From positions 62,001-126,000 of the forward strand of contig BCKT01000002.1 of the NCBI GenBank assembly GCA_003116875.1: a stretch of DNA of 64,000 nucleotides, given 5' to 3'. This document shows positions 55,716 through 64,000 of the stretch, in pieces. Position numbers and translations under genes: made by a program. The notes below the pieces were generated by a model. The model searched no databases and was not told the origin of the DNA. It saw nothing but the letters and a program-made list of their open reading frames with translations. Source of the DNA: Takashimella koratensis. Lineage: Eukaryota > Basidiomycota > Tremellomycetes > Trichosporonales > Tetragoniomycetaceae. How positions within the stretch are numbered: position 1 is the stretch's first letter; each line of letters starts with the position of its first letter.

Positions 55716-58368
55716 CTATACCTCATCTGCGTACTCCTCCTCGCCGCTATCCCTTAGGCTCTCTGCGTACCCAAACGACACTTGCACCCTCTCTTCCTCC
55801 TGTTCCTCATGACCTCTCTTACCTCCACCCTCGCCCACACCCACACTAACACCCGCAGCCCTGCCCATGCCCGCTCTCGCTGCGATCGCAATCTCCTCCA
55901 ATCTTTTCCTTTCACTCTCCATGTGCCCTACCATCCTCGCAACGAGCCTATCCCTCTCTACCTGACGCCTTGCCTCTACCTCTTCCGTCCCTTCCGTCTC
56001 TACTTGACTCCATCTGTTCTCTCTTCCCTCGTGCCCGCCCCCATCTCTAACCGCTGCCCCCTCATCCGCTTCCTCCCCCACCTTTACCCCACTCCTCCAC
56101 GCATCTACCCTACCTCTACTCTCACTCCCCTCCGCCTTCTCTTTCTCAAGCATCTCCAACACCCCTTCTCCTCCTTGCTTGATCGGTACCGGCTCACTGA
56201 TCATCCACCCTTTCCCCACTCCTTTCCCCTTCTCTATCCCTTTCCCACTCATCGATGCGACCGACTTGGACCTCGTCAATGCTCCCGCCGGCTTCAGTAT
56301 AAACTTCGACGCTGACCTTGACAACGATTTCGAACTCTGCATCGCCGAGCTCGTCGTGGTGGTCGTGGTCGTGGCGATATTCTCAATACCACCAGAGAGA
56401 GTTTCGACCCCAATCCCGTTGGCGAGGGATTTCAGACCCCGGGTGGATCGAAGAGAGAGAAGTGTCCGTTTTTTAGGCTTTGCAGGGGACGGTGACCATT
56501 GGGAGATATCGGGTGCCGCGGAGGGTCGAGGCGTTAGGTCTTGTAGGCTATTGAGTCAGCGTAGTTGAAATCATGACCTACTTTTCAGGCTCTTTGCTTA
56601 GGGAGTCTCGACCTAGCCAATCGACGACCTCTACTTCGATCCCGCTGGCTTCTCTCTCCTTGGCTACATGCATTCCATCTTTTCGCTCCTTCACTGTCCG
56701 TCCGTCCTGGTCTCCGTTCCCACCCGGGCGCCCTCTCCCCTCTGTATCCACCAGCTCCTGTGGAATCGGCTTGCGCGACTTTGACCCTAAACTCAACGTG
56801 ACCGCCTCTGCAAGTAGCTCCTCGTTCAGATGCAGCGGACGCGAGATTCGTCGTTTCAAGGAAGTGTCCGTCTCATCGCTTGCTTCTTTACGCCTGAACA
56901 GTGCTTTCACCGACGACGAGGCGCTGAGGAAGACGCCCCTGTCCACGTTCTTCCTCTCAGGTTCGGGCAAGGGGTCAATAACATGTGGCGAGCACAGGAG
57001 AGTCGATCTCGCCTGACGTTCACGCTCAGTCCTGGGCCCGGGCACTGGGCGTGGTTGACCTGGGGCAAGAGACGGTGGGGACGCGCGAAGCGAGCGGAAC
57101 GGCGGGGTCTGGCTCGGAGGTAGGTAGAAGGAATTGGATGCAATGAGTTCCGCTTTAGTCTGTTTAGGTTTGATCTCGGGGATATCGAGAAAGTACTTTC
57201 CGACTTCTGTGAGGTCGACCGCTTCGGCGCGTAGGCTCTCTGGTAGACTGTCGTTTGAGATACCTCTGAGGCCCAAGCCGGGAGGGGAGTGGTCGAAATC
57301 AGGCAAAGTAGGGGATACCGTGCTGGCGGGATAGAGGGAGGTGACCTCGGAAGCAGGTGACCAGTTGGCGGGAGTGAATGAAGCGTCGGAAGGAGCGAGA
57401 GAGACTTTGAGAGAGGTATCGTCCCTAGTCCGTGCGGCTCGGTCGGCATCGACGATCCGCTTTACCTCGTCCGGGCGTGGAATACCCCGGCGTGTCACTT
57501 GCCGCTGCATCGCGGCCGAGCTGGGGGTCGGGAAGACCGCACCAGTGTCGCGACGGAAAGCGACTGATCGAGCGGTGGACATGGAAGAGCTGCTCGTACC
57601 GGCTGTGGAATAGTCGAGGTGGCTGAAGGAGGGGGAAGGGAGGAGTTCCGGGAAGTGCGGGTCATGTAGGTCAGGTACTTTGAGTTCGAGTTTGGGCACG
57701 TCAAGAGGCGCGGGAACGGGACGAGAAAAGTTGCGCACCATCGCGGCGGAAGAAGGTTGCTCAGTCGCCATTTCAGGTTTGGTGCGGGTGATGAGCTCAG
57801 GTTTGGCTCGTTTGGGACCTAGGGCGGCGCTGCTAGGCTGACGTCGGAGGGTGCGCATGGTTTCTGGGTCGGGATTTGGGGCTGAGATCCCACCTCGGCG
57901 AGAGAGCTTGGGGTGCGTGTCGTAGGTGTACCCTTCGGGGGTGGAGGAGGCCTGAGATTCGGGGTAGAGTGAGAAGGGACCGTGGGCGTAGTTGGTGAAG
58001 AGGTAGTGGTGCTGCGGAGATCCGGCGCGCGATGTGTCCGAGTGAGGAGTTCGGAGGGGTCCGTCGTGTAGCGGGGAGCCGGAGATGGAAGGAGAAGTGG
58101 TGGACCCGGGGTCTGGGGAGTGAGAAGGGGTCGGGTGGGTAGGACGTGAGTGAAGTCGGTGAGATGTGTAGGTGGAATGGGTAGGGTGAAGAGAAGGAGA
58201 GGTTGGGGAAGTTGGAAGTGGGAGGGATGGGTGATGTTGGAAAGGGTCGGCGCGAGGAGGTGAATGGGAATGGGAAGTGGTGGAGGGAGATGGGAGGACC
58301 GGGGCGTACGGGTCACCCTCGGACCAGGCGGCGAGGGAGAGATGGAACCGAGAGAGTGGGTGGGCCAT
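55716..58368 (-). CDS. Large disordered Ser/Pro-rich protein
   Basis: Not recognised. The ATG at 58368 gives MAHPLSRFHLSLAAWSEGDP; the frame is open further upstream but only through low-complexity Pro/Ser sequence with a GTG at its left edge. Exon 1 (about 596 codons) is rich in Ser, Pro, Thr and His, with the repeated short motif PSSAAM/PSSAAL in basic surroundings (RRQPSSAALGPKRAKPELIT, FPTPSSAAMQRQVTRRGIPR). One short intron (about 56548-56580) joins SLSKEPEN to LQDLTPRPSAAPDISQWSPS. Exon 2 contains a basic Ser-rich part (SSKSLSRSASKFILKPAGAL), a charged helix probably forming a coiled coil (EARRQVERDRLVARMVGHME, SERKRLEEIAIAARAG) and an acidic end RDSGEEEYADEV, TAG. About 870 residues. 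Could be a cytoskeletal or polarity scaffold; this is a guess. Confidence 0.7.
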
Positions 58369-59600
58369 GGTGGTGGGAGTGGTGGTGGGAGTGGTGGCGG
58401 CCTGTGCGAGGGTTGGTTGATGCGATGGAGGAAGGGGAGGGGAGGAAAGGGAAGGGAGAGGGACGGGGAGAGATGAGAGTGGGAGAGGTGGTGATGGTGA
58501 TGGTGATGGTGACGGTGACGGCGGGTGACAGAGAAGGAAGGAGAGTAGTGTTGATGGCACTGATGGACCCGTTTCAGATCATCGAGGGGTACACAACAAG
58601 CAACCAGGGCGCACGCCTCTGCTTTTCAACCTGCGGGTAAGGGTGATGTTGACAACTCGCTGTTGGTGTATGTTGGTAGATGTTGATCAAGAGACGAGTT
58701 GATACATAGACCATGCACAGTTCCACCGTCTCGAGACAGGTAACAAGGTTGCGCAGAGTGAGAGTGACCAAGTGAGACGGGTGAAACCTAGGTTTGGGTG
58801 AAACCAGCCCGCATCGTCTGTTTCGCCACAAACCAGTCACTCGCGAGCACAAACATCATCAATATCACTTTGCGGCCTCTTGCTCCCCGCTTGGGCGCAG
58901 TCAGGAGTGACTCCCCGCACCTCACTCGACATGAGATAGCTTGGATACAATGGTGAGACTGACTGTCGACAGTGACGTTGACGACGTCCAGTACCTCGAC
59001 CACGGACGCATCGAAATTGAAACCCAGTGCCGGTTTACCAAAAAAAAAAACCACTCAACTTTGTGAAAATTCGACTTTGCAATTCTCAAACCGGCCAACG
59101 GCCAGCCATTATGATTCTAGACACTCGCTGCCATTGCACAGTCATCAGAGCCTCTCAAGTGAAGAGATAGCAAAACTTACACAAAGGGGTAGTCTCTCGA
59201 TAGGTGCAGTGACACTGTACCCTGGCCTGAACTGTCGCTCGTGGTTTGCACGTGTCGTGATTACGAATCGGCTGGATCAAGGTACTCTTCGCTGCTGACT
59301 CCTCCTCTCATCGTGCAAAGGACCATGGACCATGGTAACATCTGGCGAGGAAAGTGAAAAGCTGGGGATGCAACGCCCCACCTCCACCCGCTCGCTGCCT
59401 TGAGATCTGGTCACAAAGTGTCCCTTGTGGCCCCTGCGGTGATTGCATTCGACGCGTGTCAAAGGAAGGTGTGTGGTGTGTGTATACGACCCCTGGCCTC
59501 GCTCTTGGCACCGGTAGGGGTTGAGGAAGGGGGGAAGGGCAGCATCACCGCCTGCTCCACTCCCACACGCACACACGCACACACACGCCCCAGTCCGCAG
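58369..59600. other. Intergenic region
   Basis: Upstream of both flanking genes. Contains GGTGATGGTGAT repeats (58485-58530), an 11-base A run (59040-59050) and CA repeats near 59565-59590. No gene recognised. Confidence 0.45.
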
Positions 59601-59606
59601 TATATA
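59601..59606 (+). promoter_or_regulatory. TATA box of the CFEM gene
   Basis: TATATA about 110 bp upstream of the start codon at 59711. Confidence 0.55.
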
Positions 59607-59710
59607 GCGACGACACACTCTCAACGCCATCCTTGTTCCCCTACTTTGTCTCTCAACTCACTCGTCTCTCTTCCCACCCTCATCTCACTCTTCACCCAGC
59701 CTCAACCACT

Positions 59711-60873
59711 ATGCGTACTGCTATCCTTTTCACCCTTCTCCCTCTCGCACTCGCGGTCAAGGTCAGTTCAGTTCTGCTCACCGCGATCCCTCTGTCCCTG
59801 CCTGTCCCTCCCTCCCCTCCCTCCCCCTCCCTCCCCTCTCCCCCTCCCTCTTAACCCTTCTCATCCCCTCATCACCAAGCTCTTTTCCCCCTTGACTACT
59901 TCGACCACCCCTCACTCACCTATTCCCAGGTCCACCCGTCCCACGGACCCGTCTCGGACGCTTTCGCCAAGCGTCAGGCCACCTCCAACCCTCCTGCCTG
60001 CGCCACCACCTGTTTCGCTCAGGTCCAGTCAAGCCCGGTAAGCTCCTCCCTCCTGCTTCTCTGCCTTTGCAGTCCACTCAACTTGTTTAGGGCAACTGCG
60101 ACCCGTCCGACATTGCGTGCCTCTGCACCGACCCGACGGTGACTGCAAACTACGCTGAATGCATCGCCGGTGCCTGTGTAAGTATCTTCTTGTATCTTCG
60201 TTACCTCAAAGTCGTCACATCGCGCCTTGAATCTCTCCCTGATTGGATCACATCCACGATTCCTGTTGGCCACCTATACCTACACATTCTGCTAACCCTG
60301 GCTGCAGGCCGAGTCCGACCTTACCGCGGCCGCGCAGCACGCGCAGCAGATTTGCTCCACCGCCACCCCTGGTGAAAGCATCAACACTCTGAGCGGCACC
60401 GTCTCGATGTCGATGATCGACACCACCGCCAGGTGAGTCTCCAAATCTCTTGACTCCATCTATCCACTGACTTTGGGCTCTTCTTCCACTTAGCGGCTCC
60501 ATGTCGCAAGTCACGGTCACTACGTATGTCTACCTCTCATCTCTTCCCATTTACCATTTCCCTTGTCTCACCCTAACTGACCTATTTCAGCGCTGTCTCG
60601 TCGTTCCTCTCCTCTCTCTCGTCCTCCCTCGCGGCTTCCTCTTCCGGCGCTGCCGCCTCTTCCTCTGGCGCCGTCGCCTCTTCCTCCTCCGCTGCCGTGG
60701 CTTCCTCTGCCTCCGCGTCGTCCTCTCGCTCCTCCGCCAGCGCCGCCTCTTCCTCCGCCGCCGCGGCGAGCAGCTCCAGCAAGTCCGGTGCGATCCCCAC
60801 CGGTGTCCCCGGCGTCGGGCACGGGATTCTCGGTGCTGCACTCGCTATCGGCGCCGTTGCCGTCGGCTTGTGA
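59711..60873 (+). CDS. CFEM-domain GPI-anchored cell-surface protein
   Basis: CFEM proteins are fungal extracellular proteins, some of which bind heme or act at the host or biofilm surface. The signal peptide is MRTAILFTLLPLALAVK, interrupted right after by the first intron. The mature start is VHPSHGPVSDAFAKRQ; KR may be a Kex2 site. The CFEM region, across three exons, has eight cysteines in order: ACATTCFAQ (two), GNCDPS (one), ACLCTDPT (two), AECIAGAC (two) and QICSTA (one). This is the right number, and the CLC-D core is typical. A Ser/Ala-rich stalk follows (SSFLSSLSSSLAASSSGAAA and onward). The end SKSGAIPTGVPGVGHGILGA, ALAIGAVAVGL is a GPI-anchor signal. Stop TGA 60871-60873. About 215 residues. 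Expected at plasma membrane or wall. Confidence 0.9.
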
Positions 60874-62197
60874 GCAAGGCTCGCACAAGGTAGCTCTTCA
60901 CGAGCGATATTTTCAAGGATTGGACAGCGAAGAGGAGAAGAAAAAAAACCACGAAAAACGGAGAGAAAAGGGATAGAATCAAGTCCAGTGATAGTGGTGA
61001 GATACATGCAGAATGAACGATGAAAGCGGACAATGAACCGCTGTACATAGATGCTCAAATGCAATCATACATGGCCACACGAGGAGCAGGCTGTCGCTGT
61101 GTCCCCGCCGTAGGTCAAGACAGAATGTGACTTGTTCAGCGCCACCCGTACCCGGCAGACTTTATCTGCCTACTGCACGTACACCGGGAGTCTTCGGCTT
61201 CCCCTTCGCCTCACCGCCATTCGCTGCCGCCTTGTACGTCCGCCCGCATCATCAGCAAACGCGGGACCAAACGTTGAGACTGAAAGTCTCTGTCTTCACG
61301 CTCAAGCCAAATCGCGATCCACAAGGCGATACGCGTCCAGACCATTTCAAAAGTAGGCATTCTCAAACCCGCTCACCGACGGTCGGATATCGACCATCTG
61401 TTATCTGAAGAACAAACTGCCCACCTTGGCACCATCGGCTCAGCTGCTTACGAACCCAAATCTGTAGTCCTGTTTCACCCAGGGCGTGCTGATATCGGCC
61501 CCCAGTGCCAGTTGGGAAGTACAAGCCATACTTCAAGCCTCGATTCTATCGTCTCTGCTTTTTGACTTTTGCTATTCTTCTCGGAGCCAGGTGGTTATCT
61601 GTAATTAATTACGAATAGCAACTCTAACATCGTAAATCTTATAACCTGATCCCATGATCACCGGGTTGTAAAGTACTGATGTGACCTCCGCCACACCCAC
61701 CCGCTGCCCAGCTTATTTTTTGACACCTCCGCCACTGCCCGTAGCTGCGCCCGCTTGCGCCCGCTGATAATACAAATAAATACCCACTTTTGAAAAACTG
61801 CACCGCCTCTTGTAAAGGATTCTGGAGAGGGAGATGTCGCCGGCGGAGGTGATTGAGCGGAGGGTGCAGAGGCTGCACGTCGCCAATGCTTAATCCCCAA
61901 TCCCCAATCCCCACCTGCCACTTCCTACTGCTGATACCCACGCTAACCCCTCCGCCCCCATGCCGCAGAGCTGATTACTGATGACTGTTATCATCTCTTG
62001 CCTCGTTGCCTCGCTCGTCCCCTCCTTTTCTCAGGCCCTGCGGTGGTTATCTTCGGCGCTAGACAAAGGACTCTTTTTCCGAAATTCAAGGACCTCTTGG
62101 GAATCCGTGGCATCGCCTACGAAGACTTGGCGAAGAGTAAAGCCGCATCACTTACCATTCACCTGACTGACCTGCCTCTTGATTCAATGCTCCATAG
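60874..62197. other. Intergenic region
   Basis: 1.3 kb between two secreted-protein genes. Only short, unsupported frames. No repeat or RNA gene seen. Confidence 0.45.
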
Positions 62198-62205
62198 TAC
62201 ATAAA
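62198..62205 (+). promoter_or_regulatory. TATA-like element of the secreted Cys-motif gene
   Basis: TACATAAA about 113 bp before the ATG at 62318, the same spacing as the TATA box of the CFEM gene. Confidence 0.45.
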
Positions 62206-62317
62206 GGGCGTATGCAAGCTGAGCCTCGCTCCCCATTCCCTCCTTCTTCTCTTGTCCCCTTGTATCCACCTCTCCAGCTTTCACTCACTTTCACTAACCA
62301 ACACCACCACCGCCGCC

Positions 62318-63317
62318 ATGCGCACATCTTTCCTTCTCACTCTCCTCCCCCTCGCCATGGGAATGACGGCGAGTCAAGACCATCTCAAACCTTCTCAACT
62401 CTCCCCGCCTTCTCCTACCCATCATTCCCCTGCCCCGTCCCCTTGTCCCGCCTTCCTTCCCAAGCTGACCCCCTTGATCCAGATCGACCCTCGAGGCCCC
62501 GACGCCACTGCAATCGCCACAACTGCCGTGGCAGCCGAATTCACTTCGTACACCCTGACCGCCAACGAGACCTATATCACCGAGTACGTTATATCCATCC
62601 ACTCAACTCGATACTCGATACCCCTTTTCTCCTCTGGTAATCTCTTAGTCTTGTAGTCTTGTAGCCTTTATCGTCTCTCTTCTTCGACCTGTGACTGATA
62701 CCTCACAGAACAATCGTCTCCGAATTCACCGTCGAATCCGGAGCTACCGGTACCTTTTCTGAAGTCGTCGTGACTTTCTCCGAAGCCACAGCCACCGTTG
62801 CCGTCCCCACCACCCACACAGTGATCTCGCTCACCGCGTCTCAAGCTACGACAGTTACCATCCCCATCTCGGTGGTTACTGTCACTGTAACGTACGTCTT
62901 CCTCTACATGTCTCTTCCTCTTTCGCTCTCTTTTCGGTTCTATCCTCTGTCCCCTTGCCCTCAATTCACGTGCCCTTGCTCACCACCTCTACCACTTGCA
63001 GCGAGCCGTGCTCTGCGTCCGGCTCGGTATCCATCTCCACCTCCCGCTCCGAGGTCGTCGCCACCGCTGTCCCCATTTGCTCCGGGACCGATGTCTGCTC
63101 ATTCACCGTGACGGCCGCGGTCCCCGTCGCCACTACAGTCGGGGTGGTTGTACCTCCTTGCCCTGCCGGCTCTCTTTGCTCCTTTGAAGTCAGGCCGACT
63201 ACGGCAGCTGTACCCCCTTGCTCAGGTGACACGATTTGCTCATTTGAAGTTGAACCCGCCACTGCCACTGCCCTCGCTGTACCTGCCGTCACAACTGTCG
63301 TTGCAGCCGTCAACTAG
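62318..63317 (+). CDS. Secreted Thr/Val-rich protein with repeated PPC-CSFEV motifs
   Basis: The signal peptide MRTSFLLTLLPLAMGMT is close to that of the upstream CFEM gene. The first intron (62369-62482, 114 nt) appears to use a GC donor (GCGAGT); a GT donor four bases further would break the frame. Later introns have GTACGT donors and TTGCAG-type acceptors. The mature part is Thr, Val, Ala and Ser rich, beta-strand-like (TIVSEFTVESGATGTFSEVV, TTVTIPISVVTVTVTE). The C-terminal exon has repeated units with paired cysteines: EPCSASGS, PICSGTDVCSFTV, PPCPAGSLCSFEV and PPCSGDTICSFEV. It ends AVTTVVAAVN, TAG. No clear GPI signal. About 240 residues. Probably cell-wall or secreted; family not recognised. 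A decayed copy of the last exon lies downstream. Confidence 0.7.
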
Positions 63318-63519
63318 TCAGCCATACACTGAGGTAGGCAGCACAACATAAAAACGGCTGGACCCATTATATTATATACATTTTTGAGAATGTTTGTGAA
63401 TATAGACGTTTGACCTGATTGAGATGGTGGGAAATCACGGACAATGAAGATAATCACTGTCACTGTCATTTGAATCTAGCTTTCTTTCGTTTTGGCACGA
63501 GTCGTCCCTTGCTGATAGC

Positions 63520-63690
63520 CTCTAGCGAACCCTGCTCTGGTGCGTTCGCTACGGCCACCTGCACCTCCAACAGTGGCTCGTGCAGCGGTACAGCAGTGTA
63601 AACGGTCCGCGCCAACGCAACCGCTACCGCCGTCCTGGCTGTTACGACTGTTGTGAATATCGCTGCTGGCGTTCTCAATATCTGAGCCAT
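63520..63690 (+). pseudogene. Decayed partial duplicate of the secreted Cys-motif gene's last exon
   Basis: Resembles the last exon and 3' flank of the gene ending at 63317. It has SSEPCSGAFATATCTS then SGSCSG in one frame, and after a TAA near 63599 continues NATATAVLAVTTVV and a TGA, matching TATALAVPAVTTVV of the intact gene. The flanks also match: CAGCCATACA beyond the stop versus GAGCCATACA, and GGCTGGACCC in both. There is no start or signal peptide, so it is read as a truncated, drifted tandem copy. Confidence 0.6.
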
Positions 63691-64000
63691 ACAGGCAAGT
63701 CTGAAATAGGCTGGACCCCTATCAACCATATAGTTGAGGAAGAATGAGAAGAACGTCGTGATAACCTGGCCTTAATAGACCTTGGGCGATGAATTACTAT
63801 GTATATGTATGAGTGCGTCAGGATGCTATAACTTGTTACATAGTTTACAATGGACAGCCATGCCTCGCGGTGTTGAAAATTAGCCCAAGGTTCAACTTGG
63901 AGTCGAGGCCACGCGAATCGCCTCTCTCTTCAGCGCCACAGCAACAGCTCCGAGCGTTGGCGCCATTGCCTAATCGTTGTCAGCTCACTTGATAACCAAA
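63691..64000. other. Right-edge region
   Basis: No gene recognised in the last 310 bases. Confidence 0.4.

Overview
This is nuclear DNA of a basidiomycete fungus, most likely a tremellomycete yeast of the Trichosporonales/Tremellales kind (inference). The genes are GC-rich and split by many very short introns, often 32 to 37 nt. These have GTGAGT/GTAAGT donors and a CTGAC or CTAAC branch site only a few bases before the AG. The protein set (Uso1, Pop2/Caf1, class I myosin with SH3, Ccz1, Med10, Mer3/Hfm1, an Fbxo9-like F-box protein, Zn2Cys6 and bHLH regulators, a CFEM protein) is fungal. I saw no prokaryotic, phage or CRISPR feature, no convincing tRNA or rRNA, and no transposon.

Layout, left to right. 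1-1018: 3' end of a Gly/Met- and Gln/His-rich protein. 1305-3109 (-): mitochondrial-type quinone oxidoreductase, divergent from 3524-4929 (+) PXMP4-like peroxisomal membrane protein. 5225-8670 (-): Ccz1, divergent from 9111-10435 (+) histidine phosphatase. 10.4-12.6 kb: empty. 12653-13905 (+): disordered NDSYGSG-repeat protein with an assembly gap in an intron. About 14.3 kb (-): a possible small membrane protein. 16790-19222 (+): long-chain acyl-CoA synthetase. 20223-25286 (+): Mer3/Hfm1 meiotic helicase with about 26 introns. 26532-27550 (+): bHLH factor. 27755-29461 (-): Fbxo9/Hrt3-like F-box protein, only 134 bp from 29596-30354 (+) Med10. 30476-31134 (-): MAPEG protein 1. 31309-32137 (-): unknown Cys-motif protein. 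32268-35489 (-): Uso1/p115. 36003-36901 (+): MAPEG protein 2. 37.4-39.2 kb: two lineage-restricted-looking ORFs and a 54-bp tandem repeat. 39602-44342 (-): class I myosin. 44609-46110 (+): Pop2/Caf1 deadenylase. 46817-49775 (-): Zn2Cys6 regulator. 49.8-55.7 kb: gene-poor. 55716-58368 (-): disordered Ser/Pro-rich protein. 59711-60873 (+): CFEM cell-surface protein. 62318-63317 (+): secreted Cys-motif protein with a decayed copy of its last exon at about 63.5 kb.

The genes are mostly unrelated housekeeping loci, as is usual in a fungal genome, and they do not form a pathway cluster. Loose themes are membrane traffic (Ccz1, Uso1, myosin I), RNA polymerase II output and mRNA turnover (Med10, Pop2), lipid and peroxisome metabolism (PXMP4-like, acyl-CoA synthetase, two MAPEG proteins), and cell surface (CFEM and the neighbouring secreted protein, which share a leader). 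I found no convincing new multi-gene system. The best leads are the ultrashort introns, the two-ORF island with its repeat, the paired secreted genes with a decaying duplicate, the MAPEG pair, and the desiccation-type repeat protein. Gene ends were set by reading frames through predicted splice sites by eye; individual introns could be off by a few bases.
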